Source: BRHc4a sp049323755
GTDB taxonomy: Bacteria; Bacillota; Desulfotomaculia; Desulfotomaculales; Desulfocucumaceae
Reading direction: 5' to 3'
Length of the DNA stretch: 64,000 nt
NCBI GenBank assembly: GCA_049323755.1
Contig: JBMOPE010000028.1
Span: forward strand, 62,001-126,000
The translations under genes and the position numbers were made by a program. Numbering within the stretch: position 1 is the first letter of the stretch; each line of letters opens with the position of its first letter. Below the pieces are notes generated by a model. That model had not been told where the DNA came from. It searched no databases and worked only from the letters and a program-made list of their open reading frames with translations. Positions 49,244 to 57,773 of this stretch are shown piece by piece.

Positions 49244-50389
49244 ATGAGGATTAACCACAACATTGCAGCTCTCAACACATACCGCCAGTTGTTCAACAAC
49301 AATGAGGTATCAGCGAAGTCAGTAGAAAAATTGTCTTCCGGTCTTCGTATCAACAGGGCCGGTGACGATGCCGCAGGTCTGGCCATTTCAGAAAAAATGC
49401 GCGGACAGATTCGTGGACTGGATCAAGCCGTACGCAACTCTCAGGATACCATCTCACTGATTCAGACCTCTGAGGGAGCGCTCAACGAGACCCACTCCAT
49501 TCTCCAGCGCATGCGCGAGCTCGCTGTTCAGGCCAGCAACGATACCAATACTACTGTTGATAGAAACGAGATCCAAAAGGAAGTTAACCAGCTTATCGAA
49601 GAAATCGACCGTATCGGAAATACCACCGAGTTCAACACCAAAAAGCTGCTGAACGGCGATAACAAAGCCCTGGCTACCACAGTAAATGGAAGTATTACTA
49701 TCAGTAAGACAACAGCCGGCTTTACTGCAGTGCTCAGCACTACAGGCGATTCCGCAAGCCTTAACGGAGCCATCACAATTACCAAAATTGCGGCTACAAT
49801 TACCGCAGGCGCAGTCGGAGTTGCCGATTTTGCCTTAGGTAACTCGGGAAGTCTCGCTAACTATGTTATTGCTGCCGACCTTGGCGCTTTATCAGTAGCA
49901 GGCATGAGCGTAACATTAACCGGCCTGTCCACCATTGGGGTTGGTGAAACCATAACCATTACCTTCAAGGGAGCCGAAACCGCAAATGGCCTTACCAACG
50001 CCATCACCTCACAAATAGGATCTAACTCCGGCCAGACTATAAGCATCAGCGTTGATGATATGCGCGCTTCCGCTCTGGGCGTAAGCACAGTGAAGGTCGA
50101 TACCGATCAGAATGCCACCACTGCCGTTGCCCAGATAAACAACGCCATTGAAAGAGTTTCCGCCCAGCGCTCCAAGTTAGGGGCCTACCAGAACAGGCTG
50201 GAGCATACAATCAATAACCTGGGAACCGCTTCTGAAAACCTGACCGCATCCGAATCCCGCATCAGGGATGTCGATATGGCCAAGGAAATGATGGAGTATA
50301 CCAAAAACAGCATTCTCGCTCAGGCCGCAACAGCCATGCTAGCCCAGGCCAACCAGCAGCCCCAGGGAGTACTGTCACTGCTCCGGTAA
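49244..50389 (+). CDS. Flagellin
   Basis: 381-aa filament protein. Conserved N-terminal D0/D1 (residues 1-145: 'MRINHNIAALNTYRQL', 'LSSGLRINRAGDDAAGLAIS') and C-terminal D1/D0 (about 295-381: 'RLEHTINNLGTASENLTASE', 'MLAQANQQPQGVLSLLR'). The middle 150 residues are Thr/Ser/Ala-rich and variable, the surface-exposed part and likely site of O-glycosylation. Followed by a terminator-like hairpin and the probable glycosylation locus. It has its own sigma-28 promoter and CsrA-type leader. Confidence 0.96.
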   Translation: MRINHNIAALNTYRQLFNNNEVSAKSVEKLSSGLRINRAGDDAAGLAISEKMRGQIRGLDQAVRNSQDTISLIQTSEGALNETHSILQRMRELAVQASNDTNTTVDRNEIQKEVNQLIEEIDRIGNTTEFNTKKLLNGDNKALATTVNGSITISKTTAGFTAVLSTTGDSASLNGAITITKIAATITAGAVGVADFALGNSGSLANYVIAADLGALSVAGMSVTLTGLSTIGVGETITITFKGAETANGLTNAITSQIGSNSGQTISISVDDMRASALGVSTVKVDTDQNATTAVAQINNAIERVSAQRSKLGAYQNRLEHTINNLGTASENLTASESRIRDVDMAKEMMEYTKNSILAQAATAMLAQANQQPQGVLSLLR

Positions 50390-50409
50390 TGATCTCATTT
50401 GCAAAAAAG

Positions 50410-50433
50410 GGCCAGGGGGGTATCCCCCTGGTC
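50410..50433 (+). terminator. Hairpin after the flagellin gene
   Basis: GGCCAGGGGG and CCCCCTGGTC form a 10-bp stem (one G-T pair) with loop gtat. Few T residues follow, so some read-through into the glycosylation genes is possible. Confidence 0.65.
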
Positions 50434-50456
50434 ATCTTAATTAATAGGGGATAAAT

Positions 50457-50732
50457 ATGCAAGAAAATACTATTCAGGAGATAATTACTTCTCTTAGGGT
50501 TGAGGGCTATACTTATTTTAAACGTAAAAACAACTTCATGGATGAATTGATTAATCTATTGTCCGCTCTGGCGGCAGAGGTGCCTGAGAATAACCTGGAA
50601 GGTTTCAATAGTATTATGCAGGAAATGCTGTCGGCTATGCAGAGGCAGGATGCAATCTTTCTTGCAGATTTACTGGAATATAGTTTGCCATCCTTTTGTT
50701 CATCTTATCAAAATACAGAGGTTGTGAGCTAA
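50457..50732 (+). CDS. Small protein preceding the Maf-type glycosyltransferase
   Basis: 91-aa soluble helical protein, no cysteine motif or signal. 'YTYFKRKNNFMDELINLLSA' and 'MQEMLSAMQRQDAIFLADLL' suggest amphipathic helices. It stops 3 bp before the Maf-type gene, so they are coupled and it may be its partner or chaperone. I do not recognise a named family. Confidence 0.7.
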   Translation: MQENTIQEIITSLRVEGYTYFKRKNNFMDELINLLSALAAEVPENNLEGFNSIMQEMLSAMQRQDAIFLADLLEYSLPSFCSSYQNTEVVS

Positions 50733-50735
50733 GTA

Positions 50736-52514
50736 GTGATTGATAACAGTAAGGTTTTACATAACAAAGTTGTTTTTCTTCAAGGCACGGTGAATATACC
50801 AGATGCTGTTTTACTGGATGGCAATAAAGGGTTCCCTACGGTTGCTATTAACAGTAAAAAGGGAATGGTACACTTACATAGCAAATTTTACCCGGAAAAA
50901 GAAGCCGGGATGTATTGGGAAAATAAACTGCACTCATATGAATTATCTGACCTGGTTATATTTATTGGTTTTGGACTGGGCTACCATATAAAAGAATTAT
51001 TGAGGATACATCCGGATTCAAAAATTGTGGCATTGGAACTGCATCCCGAAATATGGGATATGGCTGTTCACAATATAGATTTATCATATCTTTCCAAAGC
51101 AAAGTTATTTTTGGCCCTGGTCGGGGGGGATGCTGAAAGTATTCGCTTTGCTTTGCTAAAAACATTTAATGACTTACGCACGCACGGGGCAATGAAGAAT
51201 ATAAAAGTGTATATTCACCCGGTATTTGAGCAGTATGTCGAGGGATATGCAGAAATATTGCAAGGTGTAAGGATGGCCATTTCAGGTTTTGCGGGCAGTT
51301 TAGGAACGCAGTACAATACTACCGAGGAATGGCACGAAAATAATATTGAAAATTTAAAATACGCTATAAAAGCCCCTATATTTAATATCAGTCCTTCTAT
51401 TTTTATTGGCTGCCCGGTTATAGTTATAGGGGCCGGGCCTTCTTTAATGGATAATATGGAAATCCTTAAACAGATTTATATAGATAAATCTGCAATACTT
51501 GTTGCAGCGGGTACGGCGTATCCAGCCCTAGTTAAGAATGGAATTTGCCCTCATTTTTTAGGGACAGTTGATGCAACTCTGCTAAACTGGGAATTGCTTA
51601 ATGTAAAGGAGTATCAGGAAAAACACGGAGAGACCATACTGCTTTTTGATACCATTACTCATCCCTGGATTTTACGTGATTTTAAAGGTGAACTGGCGTG
51701 GGGTTTTTGTGAATCAAATCCCTGGGCAGGGCTTTATAAAAATTGTTGCCAAAAAGGATATCCTTTGCCGGCTGTGGCTTCTGTTTCCACATACCTTTTT
51801 GCCCTGGCAATAAAGCTGGGCTGCAGTCCAATTGTTATGGTTGGAAATGATTATGCTTATCAAAGTGATGGAGTTCGTTATGCCGCCGATACCCTGGCGG
51901 ACCATAAAATGGATAAGGAACCTCTATATGCAGGGGAGTGGACCAAAAATTATGCCGGGGAAAAGGTTTTTTCTCCGTACGATTACAGCCCTGCCAAATT
52001 CTATATCTCACTTTTATCGCAAGGCGTTAGGGGAATAGAATTATATAATGCCGCTTACCGGGGCGCAGTAATAGAAGGGATGCCATACCGTGATTTGGGA
52101 GAACTTTCCGAACTATTTAAAAAGAAGAATTTAAAGCTTGATATAGACTTTGTAAAATCGAAGATTAAGGAAATAAGTCCAGCCCCAAAGGAAAGTATAG
52201 ATTTTGCCAGCGCATTATTGAAGGAAATTGTAAGATTTGAAGAGCGGCTGGCTGTATGTAGAAAAGGAAAAAATGAAAAAGAAACTATTAGGCTGGCGGA
52301 AGATTTTTTGTATGAACGGGACGGCGGTTTGATTGAGAAGAAGATATGGCCAATAGTGCACAGCTTTAAAACAAATGGTATAACTGAGTATCTGGCGGAA
52401 AAAAAGCAAAGAGTCAACTTTATAACTATATGCCAGCTTGTAACAGAAAAAACAAAAAAAAATATCGAAAATATTATAAAAGATTTACAGGAAAACACAG
52501 CAAACGGAGAATAA
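50736..52514 (+). CDS. Motility-associated factor (Maf-type) glycosyltransferase, DUF115/MptE-like
   Basis: 592-aa protein. The central DUF115 domain (about 195-400) has 'CPVIVIGAGPSLMDNMEIL', 'LVAAGTAYPALVKNGICPHF' and 'VMVGNDYAYQ'. This family transfers nonulosonic-type sugars to flagellin Ser/Thr. N- and C-terminal regions are typical Maf extensions. GTG start at 50736. Placed right after flagellin, it is the probable transferase for the sugar made by the genes that follow. Confidence 0.88.
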   Translation: MIDNSKVLHNKVVFLQGTVNIPDAVLLDGNKGFPTVAINSKKGMVHLHSKFYPEKEAGMYWENKLHSYELSDLVIFIGFGLGYHIKELLRIHPDSKIVALELHPEIWDMAVHNIDLSYLSKAKLFLALVGGDAESIRFALLKTFNDLRTHGAMKNIKVYIHPVFEQYVEGYAEILQGVRMAISGFAGSLGTQYNTTEEWHENNIENLKYAIKAPIFNISPSIFIGCPVIVIGAGPSLMDNMEILKQIYIDKSAILVAAGTAYPALVKNGICPHFLGTVDATLLNWELLNVKEYQEKHGETILLFDTITHPWILRDFKGELAWGFCESNPWAGLYKNCCQKGYPLPAVASVSTYLFALAIKLGCSPIVMVGNDYAYQSDGVRYAADTLADHKMDKEPLYAGEWTKNYAGEKVFSPYDYSPAKFYISLLSQGVRGIELYNAAYRGAVIEGMPYRDLGELSELFKKKNLKLDIDFVKSKIKEISPAPKESIDFASALLKEIVRFEERLAVCRKGKNEKETIRLAEDFLYERDGGLIEKKIWPIVHSFKTNGITEYLAEKKQRVNFITICQLVTEKTKKNIENIIKDLQENTANGE

Positions 52515-52519
52515 ATGTT

Positions 52520-53293
52520 ATGCCTGAATATGGAATAATTATAACGGTTCGTTCAAAATCAAGCCGGTTGCCGGGCAAGGCCTGGCATAAATTACAAGGG
52601 AAGCCTGTAATTTACCACCTTGTGGAAAGGGTTAAGCAAATAAGGGGATACCGGCAGGTAATAATAGCAACTACGAACTTGCCGGAAGACAGGGCTTTTG
52701 GTGAGGTGGCGGAAAAATATTCTGTGGGAATATTCTACGGTCACCCTACAGATGTTTTACAAAGGCAGATGGATGCCGCTAATGCAAAAGGGATAGAGTT
52801 TTACGTTACTGCCGATGGTGACGATTTGTTCTGTGACTTTTACTGTTATGAAAAGCTTCTAGAGAATTATTTATGTACACAGGCTGACTATATAAAACCG
52901 GAAGGTTTTATAATAGGTACCTATGCTTATGGCATTAAGGTGGCTGCCCTGGAAAAGATATGCCGGCTTAAAGATGATCTTGATACTGAGGGGTTTGGAA
53001 GATATTTTGAGCAGTTGCCGGGGTTTAAGCTGAGCATTGTGAAAAATAGTCCCGGAAGGTTTTTCCCGGACCTAAGGCTGACCATTGATTATCCCGATGA
53101 TATGAAATTAATAGAGACTTTGGTAGAAAAAATAAATAAGCCTGTTAAAAGTATATCAACTGAGGATATTATAGACGCCTGCCGTGAGAATCCGGAAATG
53201 ATCGGTATTAATTCCCACATGGATGAGGTTTACTGGAAAAATTTCAAGAAAAAGTATAGTTCCATAAAACTAAGGGAGGAAGCCTTGCAGTGA
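52520..53293 (+). CDS. Cytidylyltransferase (SpsF/NeuA-like)
   Basis: 257-aa nucleotidyltransferase with 'IIITVRSKSSRLPGKAWHKL' (the R-S-x-S-x-R-L-P-G-K nucleotide loop) and 'FYVTADGDDLFCD' (metal Asp region; the canonical DGDxP lacks its Pro). It would activate an acidic or amino sugar as a CMP-derivative. CGGAGA lies nine bases before the ATG at 52520; the longer frame begins inside the Maf-type gene. It overlaps the oxidoreductase gene by 4 bp. Confidence 0.88.
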   Translation: MPEYGIIITVRSKSSRLPGKAWHKLQGKPVIYHLVERVKQIRGYRQVIIATTNLPEDRAFGEVAEKYSVGIFYGHPTDVLQRQMDAANAKGIEFYVTADGDDLFCDFYCYEKLLENYLCTQADYIKPEGFIIGTYAYGIKVAALEKICRLKDDLDTEGFGRYFEQLPGFKLSIVKNSPGRFFPDLRLTIDYPDDMKLIETLVEKINKPVKSISTEDIIDACRENPEMIGINSHMDEVYWKNFKKKYSSIKLREEALQ

Positions 53294-54270
53294 ACATTCT
53301 TATCATCGGACTGGGGTCTATGGGCAAACGCAGGATTAGAAATTTGCAGTACATTAATAAAACATATAGTATCTATGGCTATGACTTTAAAGAAGAGCGT
53401 AGAAATGAAGCACAGGCATTACATTCAATTAATATAATTGATGACCTGTCTTTTGCGATTCCACGGATGGATGCTGTAATAATCTCCACACCTCCTGACA
53501 GGCATGTGGAATACGCGCTGATGTGCGCCCGGTATAAAATTCCGTTTTTCATGGAAGCAAGCGCGGTTACCGAGGGAATGGAAGAGCTGATTAAGCTTGT
53601 GGCTCAGAACAATGTGCTTGGTGTCCCCTCCTGCACTTTGGTTTTCCACCCTGCCATAGAAAAAATCAGCGAAATTGTATCCGGTGGAACGCTGGGTAAA
53701 TTATGCGCCTTTACCCATCATAGCGGACAATATCTACCTGATTGGCACCCCTGGGAGGACATTAGCCAATTTTACGTATCAAAACGGGAGACAGGGGCCT
53801 GTCGGGAGATTGTTCCCTTTGAGCTGACCTGGTTGACTCACATTTTTGGAAACGTATTAGATATAAAAGGGAACAAGGGGCATATTTCCCATATAAACGC
53901 AGATATTGACGATGTGTACCAGTGTTTGATGAGGTTTGATTCAGGGCTGCTGGGACACCTACTGGTTGATGTGGTAGCCAGGGATGCGGTGAGATCCTTC
54001 CGCTTGATAGGCGATTTGGGCACTATCGAGTGGATTTGGACCGAGGACAGGATTAAACTCTATCTGGCCGCGGAGAAACAGTGGCAAATAATACCGTACT
54101 CCACCCTTCAGGCTGCGGAAGGATATAACCCCAAAATTACCGAAGAGATGTATATAAAAGAAATGAGAGCGTATTTAGGTGCAGTTGAAGGTAAAGGCTC
54201 TTTTCCAAATAGTATTGAACAGGATTACCGTATTTTGAATTTGCTTGAGCAAATGGAAGCAAGTTGTTGA
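53290..54270 (+). CDS. Gfo/Idh/MocA family oxidoreductase
   Basis: 326-aa NAD(P)-dependent sugar dehydrogenase-type protein. Rossmann motif 'IIGLGSMGKRRIRNL' at the N-terminus; 'VIISTPPDRHVEYAL' strand. The usual EKP motif (catalytic Lys) is replaced by 'FMEASAVTEG', so the Lys is missing. The C-terminal substrate region has 'HSGQYLPDWHPWEDISQFYV' and 'EIVPFELTWLTHIFG'. GTG start, overlapping the cytidylyltransferase by 4 bp. Confidence 0.88.
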   Translation: MNILIIGLGSMGKRRIRNLQYINKTYSIYGYDFKEERRNEAQALHSINIIDDLSFAIPRMDAVIISTPPDRHVEYALMCARYKIPFFMEASAVTEGMEELIKLVAQNNVLGVPSCTLVFHPAIEKISEIVSGGTLGKLCAFTHHSGQYLPDWHPWEDISQFYVSKRETGACREIVPFELTWLTHIFGNVLDIKGNKGHISHINADIDDVYQCLMRFDSGLLGHLLVDVVARDAVRSFRLIGDLGTIEWIWTEDRIKLYLAAEKQWQIIPYSTLQAAEGYNPKITEEMYIKEMRAYLGAVEGKGSFPNSIEQDYRILNLLEQMEASC

Positions 54271-54282
54271 AGGGAAAAGATT

Positions 54283-55599
54283 ATGCGTATAGTAAATTTT
54301 ACCATGTCTAAAGAGCTGCAGAAAAAGTCACATAATCTTATCCCTGCAGGGGCACATACTTACTCCAAGGCAGATGATCAGTTTCCGGAACTCTCTCCGG
54401 GATTTATTGTACGGGGAAAAGGGGCTTATGTTTGGGATCTTGACGGCAACCAGTATATTGACTGGGGTATGGGACTGCGGTCAGTTATTCTGGGACATGC
54501 TTATGAGCCGGTATTGCAGGCGGTCAGAGAACAGCTGGAATTGGGGTCAAACTTTACCCGCCCTTCTCCTGTTGAGGTGGAATTAGCAGAATTGCTTGTG
54601 GATACTATCCCGTGCGCCGAGATGGTGAAATACGCCAAGAACGGATCCGATGTCACTGCCGCTGCCGTGAGATTAGCCCGGGCATATACCGGAAGAAAAT
54701 ATATAGCTATTTGCCGGGAGCACCCTTTTTTTAGCTTCTATGATTGGTTTATAGGAAGTACACCTGTTGATGCAGGAATACCGGAAGACATAAAGCAGCT
54801 GACTGTAAAATTCGGCTATAATGACATAGCCAGCCTGGAAGAGCTGTTCCAAAGTTATCCGGGGCAAATTGCTGCTGTTATTTTAGAACCTGTTCAGGCG
54901 GACCCTCCAAAGGATAATTTTTTACAAAGGGTAAGGCAATTGTGCGATCAAAGCGGGACAGTTATGATCCTTGATGAGATGATAACAGGTTTTCGCATGG
55001 ATATACAGGGAGCACAGAGAATGTTTGAAGTAAAACCTGACCTTGCAACTTTTGGAAAGGCCATTGCCAATGGATTTTCTCTGGCAGTATTAACAGGAAA
55101 GAAAGAAATAATGGAGTTGGGTGGCATATATCATGATAAGCCAAAAGTATTCCTCCTTTCCGCAACAAATGGCGCGGAGACACATTCTTTAGCTGCGGGG
55201 GTAGCTACAATAAATGAATTAAAAAGGCATAACGTACCTTTACATATTGCCGGGATCGGCCAAAAGCTAATTGACGGAATAAACGCTATCGCGGGATCCA
55301 TGTCCCTGGGGCAATACATCCGCGCATACGGCTACCCCTGTAGCCCTGTTTTGGAGTTTAAGGACCAGGAAGGTAATGTGTCTTTGCCGTTCAGGACGCT
55401 TTTTTTGCAGGAGACCATTACCCGGGGGGTAATGATGCCATATGTAGCAATATCTTTTGCTCATGGTGAAAGTGAACTTAAAAATACTTTGAAAGCTGTA
55501 GAAGACGCCTTTAAAGTTTATAAAAATGCATTAGACGATGGATTGGACAAGCACCTTAAAGGAAGACCTGTTAAGCCTGTATTCCGTAAGTATAATTAG
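54283..55599 (+). CDS. Class III aminotransferase (glutamate-1-semialdehyde aminomutase-like)
   Basis: 438-aa PLP enzyme. 'DLDGNQYIDWGMGLRSVILGH' (quoted part: QYIDWGMGLRSVILGH), the active-site Asp in 'LDEMITGFR' and PLP-Lys in 'TFGKAIANGFSLAVLTGKK'. Close to HemL-type enzymes, but the setting in a sugar cluster implies amination of a keto-sugar. It starts 12 bp after the oxidoreductase stop and GAAGGGAAAAG precedes the ATG. Confidence 0.88.
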   Translation: MRIVNFTMSKELQKKSHNLIPAGAHTYSKADDQFPELSPGFIVRGKGAYVWDLDGNQYIDWGMGLRSVILGHAYEPVLQAVREQLELGSNFTRPSPVEVELAELLVDTIPCAEMVKYAKNGSDVTAAAVRLARAYTGRKYIAICREHPFFSFYDWFIGSTPVDAGIPEDIKQLTVKFGYNDIASLEELFQSYPGQIAAVILEPVQADPPKDNFLQRVRQLCDQSGTVMILDEMITGFRMDIQGAQRMFEVKPDLATFGKAIANGFSLAVLTGKKEIMELGGIYHDKPKVFLLSATNGAETHSLAAGVATINELKRHNVPLHIAGIGQKLIDGINAIAGSMSLGQYIRAYGYPCSPVLEFKDQEGNVSLPFRTLFLQETITRGVMMPYVAISFAHGESELKNTLKAVEDAFKVYKNALDDGLDKHLKGRPVKPVFRKYN

Positions 55600-55641
55600 A
55601 ATTTATACGTTTACACTAAATAATAATTTGAGGTTCTAATT

Positions 55642-57756
55642 ATGAACGATCATATTGAACAGGCATTAATGCACGAAAGAGAAGGCAATATTGAAGCAAG
55701 CGCCCGTTTTTATGAACAAGCTTTAGAACAATCTCCTAATGATAAAGATGTTTTGTATTTTACCGGAGCCTTTCTTTTCAGAACGGGCAATTATGAAGAG
55801 GCACTGGATATATTTGTGCGATGCTATAGCCATGAATTACAGACTGAAAGCATAAAAGAGGAGATATTAAATCATATAATTTCTGCTTATTATGAACCTA
55901 ATAAAGATTTCTTAAAGGACATATACCAAAATAACATTAAAAATCTGAGGACGTATGAACATAATTATTTAAAACCTTTTTTGTCTTTTGATGAAATCCC
56001 TTTTATATGTGTACCAAAAAATGATTACATCTACTATATTTTTGATAAAAATACCAAACAATTTGAAGAAATAATAGAAATATCAAATGACATAAGATTG
56101 GAATGCAGTTTAAAGAGGCACGAATGCGTTATAATAGCTGATGTTTTTGATTTAAAAAAGCTGCAGCTAATTCACGAGCAGACATATGAAAAAATGCCAG
56201 ACAATATAAAGATCCCTGTGTATCTTGTATGGTCTGATAACGAAATGATGTATAAGTACCTGCACATAACGGATTACGAGCCAGTAATCGGTTTAGGACG
56301 GTTTGTTTTTTTTTCCAACGACAAATCTTCAATAGGTTTATTTTTTAAAGATCATCAGAGTATACCCCCCCAAAAGTACTATGATCAAGGGAATATTTTA
56401 AATGAAGTTCGTGCAATTATTAACAAAGCAATAGATTTTCGAAACTGGGATCAAAAACAGAAAATGGAATTAATTAAAGATATTGCTGATAAATATGATA
56501 AAGATTATTATGAAAAGCTATTCTCTGGTTCTTATGATAAATATAGGATTTTGTTTATAACTACCAGATTTTCTACGGTTATTCAATATAGTACTAGGGA
56601 CTGTATCAGCGGTTGTGAAGCATTAGGTATACAATGTGATTTGGTAATTGAAAAATCGGATATACACAGAGTTTTTGTTGGCGAATTACTGAACAAGATA
56701 ATTAGATTTAGGCCAAATATAATTTTTCAAATTGATCATTTTAAATGGGAATACGAATTCTTACCCGAAAAATATATGTTTATTACCTGGGTACAGGATC
56801 CCATGGAGCATATTTTTTCCAGGGAAGCCGCTAAAAAATTAAGTTGGAATGAATTTGTTCTTGCTATGACGGGGGTTTTTAAAAGCGAACTTCATGATCT
56901 AGGATATCCGGATTTAAAGGTTTTACATCAGACTATTCCTGTGAATCCAAAACTTTTTTATAAAAGGGAAATCTCAACTACTGAGAGGGAACATTTTGCT
57001 GCAGATATTGTATCTGTTACCCACACAAGCGATCCTGAAACCAGGTTAAGGAATTTGATTGAAATATATGCTGGTAACTTGGAATTGCGAAAAAAACAAA
57101 GGTTAAGAGCTATACTAAATCTTGCTTATGAAATAACTTATGAAAGAATTAATAATTCAGAAAACATTTTTACAAATAATGATTATAGGATGATACTAGA
57201 AAAGGCCGCACACCATTATGGAGAAAAAATAAATATACCTGATAGTTTTGTTTATAAGTTTGGCTTGGAGGTTGGAAACTCGCTTCACAGATTATTACCT
57301 ATGATCTGGTTAGCTGAAAAAGGATTTTCTATTAAACTGTGGGGTCAGGAATGGGATAGGAACGAAAAGCTTGCGAAATACTCTATGGGGGTAGCTGCAC
57401 ACGGAGAAGAACTGGCAAAAATATATACATGTGCAAAGATAACTATCGGTACACAACCTTATGTTACTTTACATTTCAGGGCGTTTGAATCCATGGCCTG
57501 TGGTTCTCTATTTCTATGCAAGAAACTACCAACAGATCATGACCAGGATAATATATTAGAATACTTTATTGAAAATGAGGATTTTGTATTTTTTTATAGT
57601 AAAGATGACCTATTAAATAAGGTTGATTACTTTTTGAAAAACGATAGTGAAAGAAGGAGAATTGCGGAAAATGGGAGGAAAAAGGTGCTAAAAAACTTTA
57701 CTTATAAAAAGGCTATGGAGAACTGGATATCTTTTGTCAAGACATCGATTAATTAG
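55642..57756 (+). CDS. TPR domain glycosyltransferase (DUF3880/CgeB-like)
   Basis: 704-aa protein. N-terminal TPR-like helices (about 1-75, 'EREGNIEASARFYEQALEQS'), a middle region without a clear motif, then DUF3880/GT4-like domains with 'FITWVQDPMEHIFSREAAKK', 'FSIKLWGQEWDRNEKLAKYS' and the nucleotide-sugar end 'FRAFESMACGSLFLC'. The gene is visibly more A+T-rich than its neighbours, consistent with transfer. A second transferase besides the Maf-type enzyme suggests a disaccharide or alternative glycan. Confidence 0.83.
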   Translation: MNDHIEQALMHEREGNIEASARFYEQALEQSPNDKDVLYFTGAFLFRTGNYEEALDIFVRCYSHELQTESIKEEILNHIISAYYEPNKDFLKDIYQNNIKNLRTYEHNYLKPFLSFDEIPFICVPKNDYIYYIFDKNTKQFEEIIEISNDIRLECSLKRHECVIIADVFDLKKLQLIHEQTYEKMPDNIKIPVYLVWSDNEMMYKYLHITDYEPVIGLGRFVFFSNDKSSIGLFFKDHQSIPPQKYYDQGNILNEVRAIINKAIDFRNWDQKQKMELIKDIADKYDKDYYEKLFSGSYDKYRILFITTRFSTVIQYSTRDCISGCEALGIQCDLVIEKSDIHRVFVGELLNKIIRFRPNIIFQIDHFKWEYEFLPEKYMFITWVQDPMEHIFSREAAKKLSWNEFVLAMTGVFKSELHDLGYPDLKVLHQTIPVNPKLFYKREISTTEREHFAADIVSVTHTSDPETRLRNLIEIYAGNLELRKKQRLRAILNLAYEITYERINNSENIFTNNDYRMILEKAAHHYGEKINIPDSFVYKFGLEVGNSLHRLLPMIWLAEKGFSIKLWGQEWDRNEKLAKYSMGVAAHGEELAKIYTCAKITIGTQPYVTLHFRAFESMACGSLFLCKKLPTDHDQDNILEYFIENEDFVFFYSKDDLLNKVDYFLKNDSERRRIAENGRKKVLKNFTYKKAMENWISFVKTSIN

Positions 57757-57773
57757 ATTACGGGGTGGATTAA

